24,302 nucleotides of DNA from CAZNVG01 sp964576475 (GTDB lineage: Bacteria; Patescibacteriota; Saccharimonadia; Saccharimonadales; CAZNVG01): positions 1 to 24,302 of the forward strand of contig CAZNVG010000014.1 of assembly GCA_964576475.1 (NCBI GenBank). The letters run 5' to 3'. A program made the position numbers and the translations under genes. Below the pieces are notes generated by a model, which did not search any database, was not told the origin of the DNA, and saw only the letters and a list, made by a program, of their open reading frames with translations. This document shows, piece by piece, positions 7,901 through 14,875 of the stretch. The number at the start of each line of letters is the position of its first letter. Position 1 is the stretch's first letter.

Positions 7901-8766
7901 TTCAAGCGCTCAAAAAATTATTTGTCGTATCTCGCCCAGTTTCATGGGTAAATACCGCCTATCCATTTGCCGCCGGCTATTTACTAACAACGAGGCACAT
8001 AGATGTTACTTTCATTATCGGATCGCTCTATTTTTTGATTCCATATAATTTAATGATGTACGGTGTCAACGATGTGTTTGATTACGAATCAGATAAAAAC
8101 AATCAGCGTAAAGGCGGCGTCGAGGGTGCGCTACTTGCTAAAAAACAGCACAAACTAGTGCTCATCACGACTGCGCTCGTCAATTTACCATTTCTTGTTC
8201 TGCTCTATATTTTGTCATCGACCATTATGAGCACAATCATTCTAAGTATGGTTGTTTTTTTGGTACTTGCCTACAGTCTACCGATCTTGCGTTTCAAAGA
8301 GCGGCCGTTTATAGACTCGTTAACCTCAAGTTTGCACTTTGTGGGGCCGCTGATATTTGGGCTTAGTTTTAGTGGTTTTTCGACCACTAGTCTTCTTATA
8401 GTGGTTGGGTTTTTCCTCTGGGGCATGGCGAGTCATGCTTTTGGCGCCGTCCAAGACATCCAAGCTGACAGAGCTGGGGGAATAGGATCGATAGCGACAA
8501 TGATAGGCGCTCAGAAAACCGTGTGGCTTAGTATCTTGCTCTATGCTGCGAGCGGACTTGTCATAGCCAGTATCGGCGGCGCAGCGATTATTGCGGCTCT
8601 CATCAATCTGTTCTATATCGTGAATATCATACCGTTTCTCCATCTAATTGACGCGGACGCAGAGCAAGCTAACGCTGGTTGGAAACGATTTTTAAAAATT
8701 AACTACCTAGCTGGTTTTATCGTTACAATGTTACTGATAGCAGTCAGCGGGATACTAGGAGGTTAA
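7897..8766 (+). CDS. crtEb: Lycopene elongase, UbiA-family prenyltransferase (CrtEb-like)
   Basis: Membrane prenyltransferase that transfers C5 units to the ends of lycopene, the step that defines C50 carotenoids. At 289 aa it has the UbiA architecture with about eight hydrophobic segments and both Asp motifs: NDVFDYESD (58-66) followed by NQRKGGVEGA, and DIQADRAGGIGS (187-198). The KGGVEGA stretch after the first motif recalls lycopene elongases of Corynebacterium, Micrococcus and haloarchaea and differs from quinone or chlorophyll UbiA enzymes. It overlaps crtYf by 4 nt. Adjacent cyclase subunits and the upstream crtE-crtB-crtI support the assignment; another UbiA acceptor is possible but unlikely. 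Confidence 0.88.
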   Translation: MIQALKKLFVVSRPVSWVNTAYPFAAGYLLTTRHIDVTFIIGSLYFLIPYNLMMYGVNDVFDYESDKNNQRKGGVEGALLAKKQHKLVLITTALVNLPFLVLLYILSSTIMSTIILSMVVFLVLAYSLPILRFKERPFIDSLTSSLHFVGPLIFGLSFSGFSTTSLLIVVGFFLWGMASHAFGAVQDIQADRAGGIGSIATMIGAQKTVWLSILLYAASGLVIASIGGAAIIAALINLFYIVNIIPFLHLIDADAEQANAGWKRFLKINYLAGFIVTMLLIAVSGILGG

Positions 8767-8770
8767 GAAA

Positions 8771-9397
8771 ATGAATATTACTGTATTTGGAGCTTCCGGT
8801 AAAGTTGGGCGAATCGTCGTTGAGGAATTACGAGCAAGTGGGCACAGTGTCACGGCATTTGTACACGGCTCGTCGCCGTTTGAATCAAACGAAAAACTAA
8901 GGATCGTGTACGGCGATATTCATAACTTTGCCAACGTCATTGAAGCGCTCGATAGAAGCGAGGCCGTCATAAGCTGTCTCGGTAGCTGGGGCACGAAAGA
9001 TAAAGATATATTATCGAGCGCCATGAAAAATATCATCCCCGCAATGGAAAAACAAAACATCAAACGTATTATCTCCCTGACGGGCTCCGCTGCTATTTTT
9101 CCAGGTGAAACGTTGCGCCTCGTCGACAAGCTGAACCGAGGGGTACTGAGTATTGTTGCAGGCAAAATACTTACCGATGGCGAAAACCATTTGCAACAAT
9201 TGGTAGAGAGTAACCTGCGGTGGACAGTAATTCGCTCACCCGTAATGAAGTCCAGCCAAGACGCTACCTATACACTAAGTCTCATTGCGTCGTCCCCATT
9301 CGCGACAGTATCACGAAATGCGGTAGCAAAAGCGATGGTTGATCAGCTTAGTGAGACCAACTTTATCAACGCTGCACCTCATATTCACTCACTGTAA
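8771..9397 (+). CDS. NAD(P)-binding atypical SDR (NmrA-like)
   Basis: A 208-aa Rossmann-fold protein of the atypical short-chain dehydrogenase group. The nucleotide-binding motif is TVFGASGKVG (4-13, GxxGxxG); GDIHNFANVIEAL (50-62), VISCLGSWG and RIISLTGSAAIFPGE are typical of NmrA-like or NAD(P)H-binding family members, and WTVIRSPVM aligns with the usual strand before the substrate site. No YxxxK catalytic pair is obvious. It lies 4 bp after crtEb with a perfect AGGAGG (8757-8762) inside the end of crtEb, so it is the last gene of the carotenoid operon. A role in carotenoid modification or redox sensing is possible but not shown. Confidence 0.82.
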   Translation: MNITVFGASGKVGRIVVEELRASGHSVTAFVHGSSPFESNEKLRIVYGDIHNFANVIEALDRSEAVISCLGSWGTKDKDILSSAMKNIIPAMEKQNIKRIISLTGSAAIFPGETLRLVDKLNRGVLSIVAGKILTDGENHLQQLVESNLRWTVIRSPVMKSSQDATYTLSLIASSPFATVSRNAVAKAMVDQLSETNFINAAPHIHSL

Positions 9398-9549
9398 TCC
9401 GGTATCAATATAAGATTCTTCCAACGTTCATTATCGGATACTTGAAATAGCCATATTTTAAATTTTAACTTGATTTACTGACTAATTATGCCAAAAGAGC
9501 AAGGGTAGTAATTTTATACAGATGCTATCCTTAGTCCCATTCACTCATA

Positions 9550-11733
9550 CTATTCATCCTCTTCGTCTGTCTTCTTTTCGGCGGTCAGTTCTGCCTTGAT
9601 ATCATCCGTCGCGAGATTGAACTCTTTGCCTAGTGCTGCAATCATACGCAACTTTGTATTTGTATTATTGCCGGTATCTATAAAGTAGCCTGTTTCAAGG
9701 ATTTCCGTACTATTATAGAAAGCGCTAGAGTCTTGGCGAATCCACCTGGAAAGGTACTCGTCATCTGTGACCTTTTCGATAAAGTCAGAGTTACGGTTGT
9801 AAATAGCTTCGGCAATCGCATCAAGTGCCTCAGCCCAAGTAGTAACTGATGATTTTTCACCAAATACCTCAACTGAGCGAATACTCCTCCCCTTGAGATC
9901 AGGGGTATCGAGTAGATATACAGCGGTATCTTCTTCAACCGGCTGGAATGATGTCGTCGGCAAAGCCCAGACTTTCTTGAGACTTTTAACCCACCAGTCT
10001 TGACGCTCGTTGAGTGTCTCCTCATTCCACGTGTCATGCTTTGCGATCCACTCATTAAGAGGAAGTTTGCTGTCTGCGAATCCAACCTTGTGAACTTCAC
10101 CAGTCTTCTTATCTCTGACTTCGAGATTCATCTTTTCAAGATATGGACGATTTGAGTATTCAGAGTTATAGCCTGTCAATGTCAAGTTAGCAAGTGTGTG
10201 CAGATAGTCGCGGTGAATACGCTCGAAATCATCACCGAGCATCGCCTGCCAATCTTTGCTCGCGAGTGTCTGTGGCATAACATGCTCGATAGTCAGTTTT
10301 AGCTTGCCGTCCGAGATTTGGTGCAGTGTATGGACGGCTTCTTTCGATGACTCTTCGGCGGCGGTCAGTACGTAGATCAAGAATGAATTACGTTGGTAGT
10401 AGGCATCGCGTGTACGAATGGCGTTTTCATACTCGGTATCATCTGGCATACGAGTCTGACCAATACGATTGAGCAGGATATATCGGAGCACCTCTACGTA
10501 GTCTGTTGCTGGGGTCGCATTCTGATAGCTCAGTACATCTTTATGTAGCGACGCGAGGAAGCGGTCAACGCTCGTAGTATCAATACCACTGACGATGCGG
10601 CGAGAGAAGTACGTTTCTATGAGCTTGAAAGCTTCTTCGAGCTGAGCATCCGTCAGCTCGCTCGCAGCGTGGTGACGCAAGATATTCATAGCAAATGGGA
10701 TATATAGATCAATCTGGAGATAGCGCATCTTGAAGATGGTCTCGCTGATACCTTTGTACTTCGACTCAAAATCATTTGTATCGATGAGCTTCAGTAGTTT
10801 ATAGAAACCAAGAGATTCTACGATATCAGTGTAAAATGCATCGATTTTGTCTTCTTCTTGCGCTTCGCCTACATTTTTGTCGAACTGCTTTTTGAACTCA
10901 GGATACACAGCATCCAAACGCACAACGGCCTGGCGTTTTGAGATGATGTAGCTACGGAAGAAATCAGTGATATAGTCTTTATTCGCATCAACCAGTGACT
11001 CTTCGATGATCGACCAATACTTTTCGTACACTTGGTTGCGCAGGTGATCGTTACCGAGCATGAGGGCAAAGTTACGGATTTTGTCACCGTCAGTCAGAGG
11101 CTTACCTGTCGAGTTGATACTCTCAAAGACGCGCTGAGGATTGTCGTCGTTGCCGTTGAGTGTGATGGAAATTACCTCAAAGAGTCGCAGGCCGTCAATG
11201 TACTTATCGAGTCCCTTGCGAGTCGAGAAATACTTGCGGAAGGTTGAGTATACCTGATAGATGTTGCTCATACGTTCACGCGGCTCTAGGCGTGACTCCT
11301 CGCCGTCTTTATCAAAGATATGTTGGAGGATTTGGTTATCGGTCGTGACGGTGCGAAGTTTGACTTTATTTTTATCAATATTGGCATTGAAAAGATAACG
11401 GTCACGGATGAGATCCGGTGTGGTTTCTGGATTTTCAATCAGCGAAGGGTCTTTTTTGACGAGATGATAGATGGCCGTCACCATAAGGAGTGACGTAGTG
11501 ACGCGCTGCTGCCCGTCGATAATAGCTACAGAGTAGCTGCTCGCCGTGTCTTCGACTAGAACAACTGTTCCAAAGTAGTGATTCTTGTGTTTGGCTACGC
11601 TATCTTCAAGGTCTGAGAGGAACTCATTGGCATTAGCTGTCTGCCATGCGTAAGGACGCTGAAAGTTCGGGATCTCGTAATATGTTTCTGATGCATTCAA
11701 GATCTTTTGGACGTTTGTCTGCGCTGAAATCAT
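9550..11733 (-). CDS. DUF262-DUF1524 (GmrSD-like) nuclease
   Basis: A 727-aa fused protein of the GmrSD type IV restriction family. N-terminal DUF262 (GmrS-like, NTP-using): IPNFQRPYAW (21-30), IDGQQRVTTSLLM (72-84) and the hallmark FESINSTGKPLTDGDKIRN (203-221). The DUF1524 His-Me-finger nuclease is in the middle: TIEHVMPQTL (481-490, H484), LHTLANLTLTGYNSEYSNRP (511-530, N516 and N523) then YLEK. Residues 600-727 form an extra acidic-tailed C-terminal region I do not recognise. Known relatives cut modified (for example glucosylated hydroxymethylcytosine) phage DNA. Its start overlaps the stop of the GIY-YIG gene (TAATG), making it the fourth coupled gene of the operon. That raises the question of how it tolerates the methylation made by the first gene. 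Confidence 0.9.
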   Translation of the reverse strand: MISAQTNVQKILNASETYYEIPNFQRPYAWQTANANEFLSDLEDSVAKHKNHYFGTVVLVEDTASSYSVAIIDGQQRVTTSLLMVTAIYHLVKKDPSLIENPETTPDLIRDRYLFNANIDKNKVKLRTVTTDNQILQHIFDKDGEESRLEPRERMSNIYQVYSTFRKYFSTRKGLDKYIDGLRLFEVISITLNGNDDNPQRVFESINSTGKPLTDGDKIRNFALMLGNDHLRNQVYEKYWSIIEESLVDANKDYITDFFRSYIISKRQAVVRLDAVYPEFKKQFDKNVGEAQEEDKIDAFYTDIVESLGFYKLLKLIDTNDFESKYKGISETIFKMRYLQIDLYIPFAMNILRHHAASELTDAQLEEAFKLIETYFSRRIVSGIDTTSVDRFLASLHKDVLSYQNATPATDYVEVLRYILLNRIGQTRMPDDTEYENAIRTRDAYYQRNSFLIYVLTAAEESSKEAVHTLHQISDGKLKLTIEHVMPQTLASKDWQAMLGDDFERIHRDYLHTLANLTLTGYNSEYSNRPYLEKMNLEVRDKKTGEVHKVGFADSKLPLNEWIAKHDTWNEETLNERQDWWVKSLKKVWALPTTSFQPVEEDTAVYLLDTPDLKGRSIRSVEVFGEKSSVTTWAEALDAIAEAIYNRNSDFIEKVTDDEYLSRWIRQDSSAFYNSTEILETGYFIDTGNNTNTKLRMIAALGKEFNLATDDIKAELTAEKKTDEEDE

Positions 11734-12899
11734 TATTCGTTCTCCTTCTTGTTTGGCACAATCTGTTGCAAATCCTTGCTGTAGTGGTAGTCTACAATGT
11801 CACCGTTTTGAAGCATGTTTACGGCTTGTTCAATGGCGATTAGAGGCACTGAATACCACTCACTCGGCGTGTACTCTCTACCGTTCTTGTCAATTATAGT
11901 AAGCTCAACTTTGGCATCGGCAAATATACGATGAATGAAATGCTCAACCTTCTGAGGATTGTAATCTCCGGTGATGATATAACTATCAACAACCTCGACT
12001 CCAGACATAAGATAGGTAGGGTCTTTTTCTGCATCCTTGATTCGCTCTGTAATCGTCGTGATCGTGAAACCAATCTTGTGCAAGTCTTTAACGGCCATTA
12101 CTTTTTCATCCTCGCTGAGCGATTTGAGGACGTAGATGTAGCCGACAATCTTGTCGTCACTATCAAGCTTCAATTCGCCAGCGTAGTCTGACTCAACTAC
12201 ACAATAACCGTCATAATAAAGCTGACTAGATAGTGAGCGGAGATACAGATTTGATTCCGTACCGTTCTCGTAAATAGCCCTGAGGCGGCTCTTCATGCGG
12301 CCATGAACAAGTTTTTCTTCACCAATGTCGTCCACGTAAAGCATCTGGCCTCCAGCGATGAAATAACTTCCGGCTTTGAGCTGCTTAACATTGGTGAAAC
12401 GTACTAGCTTCAAAGTGCCAATGCCAAGTCCTTTTTGTGTCTCGTCGAAACCATCCCTAAACTTATCGAAGTCTTTGGCTCGAACGCGACTGGCAACATC
12501 CTCGGGCGCGGAGCGTTTAGTCAGAGGGATGTTCTTAATGCGAAGTATATTTTCCCCAGCACCCTCGAATAATCCGAATGTATCTTTAGAGAATAACTCG
12601 TCGATAGATTCTGGAGGCTCTGCAACATCAAGGAGACCGCGCGTATCAATAGGCTTGAGGGCTTCTGCCTTTGCTTTATCATTACGGATGGAGTTCAACC
12701 GTGCCGCTAAAGAAGCCTCGCTGATATCGTTAGACTCAAGCTCAGGAAGTCGGTCGTTTTTTTCTACGAAATCAACAATCTGTCGAAATGATACCGCAAG
12801 ACGATCATCAGCAGAGACGGGAGCTTGTTTCTTGGGTGGAACAAACATGTGCCCATCATCAGACTCAAATAATTTTACAAGATCGTCAGAAATGTCCAT
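11733..12899 (-). CDS. GIY-YIG (Mug113/T5orf172-like) nuclease-domain protein
   Basis: Numbering is from the ATG at 12899 (388 aa), chosen because it overlaps the helicase stop as TAATG and has GGAG about 11 nt upstream; an upstream in-frame ATG at 12935 has no Shine-Dalgarno. The C-terminal third carries a GIY-YIG core: GYIYVLKS (253-260), HKIGFT (274-279), R286 in TERIKDAEKDP, and KVEHFIHRIF (317-326) with the expected Glu. This spacing resembles the Mug113/T5orf172 branch. Residues 30-85 (DRLAVSFRQIVDFVEKN ... AARLNSIR) look like the short helical domain found with restriction helicases. It may supply the cutting activity that the methyltransferase seems to lack; a structural or regulatory role remains possible. 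Confidence 0.82.
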   Translation of the reverse strand: MDISDDLVKLFESDDGHMFVPPKKQAPVSADDRLAVSFRQIVDFVEKNDRLPELESNDISEASLAARLNSIRNDKAKAEALKPIDTRGLLDVAEPPESIDELFSKDTFGLFEGAGENILRIKNIPLTKRSAPEDVASRVRAKDFDKFRDGFDETQKGLGIGTLKLVRFTNVKQLKAGSYFIAGGQMLYVDDIGEEKLVHGRMKSRLRAIYENGTESNLYLRSLSSQLYYDGYCVVESDYAGELKLDSDDKIVGYIYVLKSLSEDEKVMAVKDLHKIGFTITTITERIKDAEKDPTYLMSGVEVVDSYIITGDYNPQKVEHFIHRIFADAKVELTIIDKNGREYTPSEWYSVPLIAIEQAVNMLQNGDIVDYHYSKDLQQIVPNKKENE

Positions 12900-14875
12900 T
12901 ACGCATTTGTCTCCGTAGACTTGTCCTGCTGCCATTTTGCATAACGTGCAGTTAGGTATGCTTGCGCTTGTGCCAAAAGCTTTTCGCTCTTATCGTTTGC
13001 ATTAAGCGCGGGATACTTACCATTGTGTGCAACTACGAACGCTTTAATCTGAGGTACGAGGGCGAGTGCATCTTCATCGGTCATATCTATGCGAGAACCT
13101 GCAATAGTGTCTTGAATGACGCGGAAAACGTCAGCACCAACCTTCTTAGAAATAACCTCAAAGGCGTGCTGGAATGGATTTATCGAGTCAATGAGGTCAA
13201 TGCTAAGGTCATCAAGATTAACAAAGCTGTTAGCAAGTGTAATGAACTTCTTATCGCCATCCTCGGTAATTTTTGCGGTCTTAAAGGCAAGGTTGCTTGC
13301 AAGGTACTGGCGAGTAACCTCTATCTCTTCATCGGTGAGGCCTGGAAGCTTCTCGCGGATGATTTTTGACTGTAAGTGCTTCATATATTCACCTGTATGG
13401 CCATTGGCTGCTGCTCGTTGGACTTGTGTGTCTTGCAGGACGGCCGCAGTCAGATCCTCAAGTTCAGTCTGGAGAATATGCTTCACACGCTCTGAGGGCG
13501 GATTCTTGAGGCCTTTTACAAACACCTCACCAGCTTGAGTCTTCTGTGTAGGAGATGTACGTGGAGTGAAGGTAAAGTTAGGCGCTAGCACCTGTTCCAT
13601 CAGCAGCGAGGCTGTAATCGCCTTGAGCATATTGTTTACAGACACTTGTATATCATCGCTCGTGCCATTTGGTTGAACGATAAGGTTTGTGAACTGAGCG
13701 TGAGTTTTATTGCGACTATCACGAGTACAACGGCCGATAATCTGGACGATCTCAGTTAGGCTTGCGCGGTAGCCGATCGTTAAGGCTTGTTCGCACCAAG
13801 GCCAGTCAAAGCCCTCTTTGGCCATACCGAGGGCAATAATAATATCCACGCCGTTGATATCTTCGCGAGCTACTTCACTGAGGTACTTCGTAATCTTTGC
13901 GCGATGCATTGGATCGTCATCCACAAGGTTAGCAACCTTCCGCGTCACGCCGTCCTTATCGGTGACGTATTCGATACCAGTTTCGCTATCTTGCGACTGC
14001 CACTCGCCGATAATGTCATAAATCTTCTGGACTTCCTCGTGTTTACCTACCTGGGTAGACTCTTTTGAGTTGACGTTCGGGATATGAATGATGGTTTTCT
14101 TGCTAGGATCAAGAACTGCGTCCAAAGCGCCATCATCGAGGTAGCTGCCTTGATAAAAGTGATATCCAATACCGAGTGTTTCGAGGTACGTATATCCGTT
14201 AAGCTGTTCATAGTAGGTGTAAGTCACCTTATCGAACTCTGCTTCATCCTCAGGTGTCAGGATGGGTATAGCGTCACCACGGAAGTATGAACCCGTCATG
14301 GCAATAATCTGCACGTTAGTACTGCTCATAACATTGTGGAGTAATTCACCGAGGCGGCTATTATCACTGATAGAGACATGGTGGAACTCATCGATCGCCA
14401 GAACTGCATCGTTGAATGACTCAACATCCAGATCTTCGGCCTCGAACGCGAAGCGAAGTGTGGCATGAGTACAAACTAGAACTTTGTCGTCGCTCTTCAT
14501 GAATCGAACGAACGATTTTACCTTGCTCTTGTCATCACCAGTGCCAAGGCATAGGTTGTTGCGGTCTTCTACTTCCCAGTCAGTAAAAAAGCCATCTTCA
14601 CTGAGTGACACGTTTGAAAATGACGAGCCGATGGATTTTTCTGGAACGGCAACGATAACTTTTTTCTTACCTTGGTTGACAAGCTTATCAAGGCCAATAT
14701 ACATAAGAGCGCGTGATTTACCGGATGCCGGTGGTGCCTTGATGAGAAGGTGGTTGCTGTTGCGCTTCTCGAAAGCGCGACGCTGCATTTCGCGCATACC
14801 CATGCTATCGGTCTTTGTTGATTCGCCAGTTTTATCGTACTTAACGTCAATAATGTTCAATGTTTCGTCGTTCAC
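12899..14875 (-). CDS. DEAD/DEAH-box (SF2) helicase, restriction-type
   Basis: A 658-aa SF2 ATPase. Motif I is APPASGKS (47-54), motif II is IDEFHH with DEFH at 162-165, motif III is MTGS (193-196), motif V is KEGFDWPW (353-360) and motif VI is QIIGRCTRDS (378-387). Residues 400-658 are a helical C-terminal region without recognised domains, probably the contact surface for partner proteins or DNA. The start codon is GTG at 14875, overlapping the methyltransferase stop as GTGA, with GGGAG 8 nt upstream; its end overlaps the next start as TAATG. The order of genes suggests it acts as the translocase of a restriction complex, as ResIII-like subunits do in type I and III systems. Confidence 0.9.
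   Translation of the reverse strand: MNDETLNIIDVKYDKTGESTKTDSMGMREMQRRAFEKRNSNHLLIKAPPASGKSRALMYIGLDKLVNQGKKKVIVAVPEKSIGSSFSNVSLSEDGFFTDWEVEDRNNLCLGTGDDKSKVKSFVRFMKSDDKVLVCTHATLRFAFEAEDLDVESFNDAVLAIDEFHHVSISDNSRLGELLHNVMSSTNVQIIAMTGSYFRGDAIPILTPEDEAEFDKVTYTYYEQLNGYTYLETLGIGYHFYQGSYLDDGALDAVLDPSKKTIIHIPNVNSKESTQVGKHEEVQKIYDIIGEWQSQDSETGIEYVTDKDGVTRKVANLVDDDPMHRAKITKYLSEVAREDINGVDIIIALGMAKEGFDWPWCEQALTIGYRASLTEIVQIIGRCTRDSRNKTHAQFTNLIVQPNGTSDDIQVSVNNMLKAITASLLMEQVLAPNFTFTPRTSPTQKTQAGEVFVKGLKNPPSERVKHILQTELEDLTAAVLQDTQVQRAAANGHTGEYMKHLQSKIIREKLPGLTDEEIEVTRQYLASNLAFKTAKITEDGDKKFITLANSFVNLDDLSIDLIDSINPFQHAFEVISKKVGADVFRVIQDTIAGSRIDMTDEDALALVPQIKAFVVAHNGKYPALNANDKSEKLLAQAQAYLTARYAKWQQDKSTETNA

Noticed and set aside
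9398..9549. Terminator between the carotenoid operon and the convergent DUF262 gene
   Set aside because: Only a weak GTATC/GATAC pairing with a long loop is visible, with no GC-rich stem or T-run.
11733..12935. Start of the GIY-YIG protein at the ATG at 12935
   Set aside because: It would overlap the helicase gene by 37 nt and has no Shine-Dalgarno; the ATG at 12899 overlaps the helicase stop as TAATG and has GGAG upstream.
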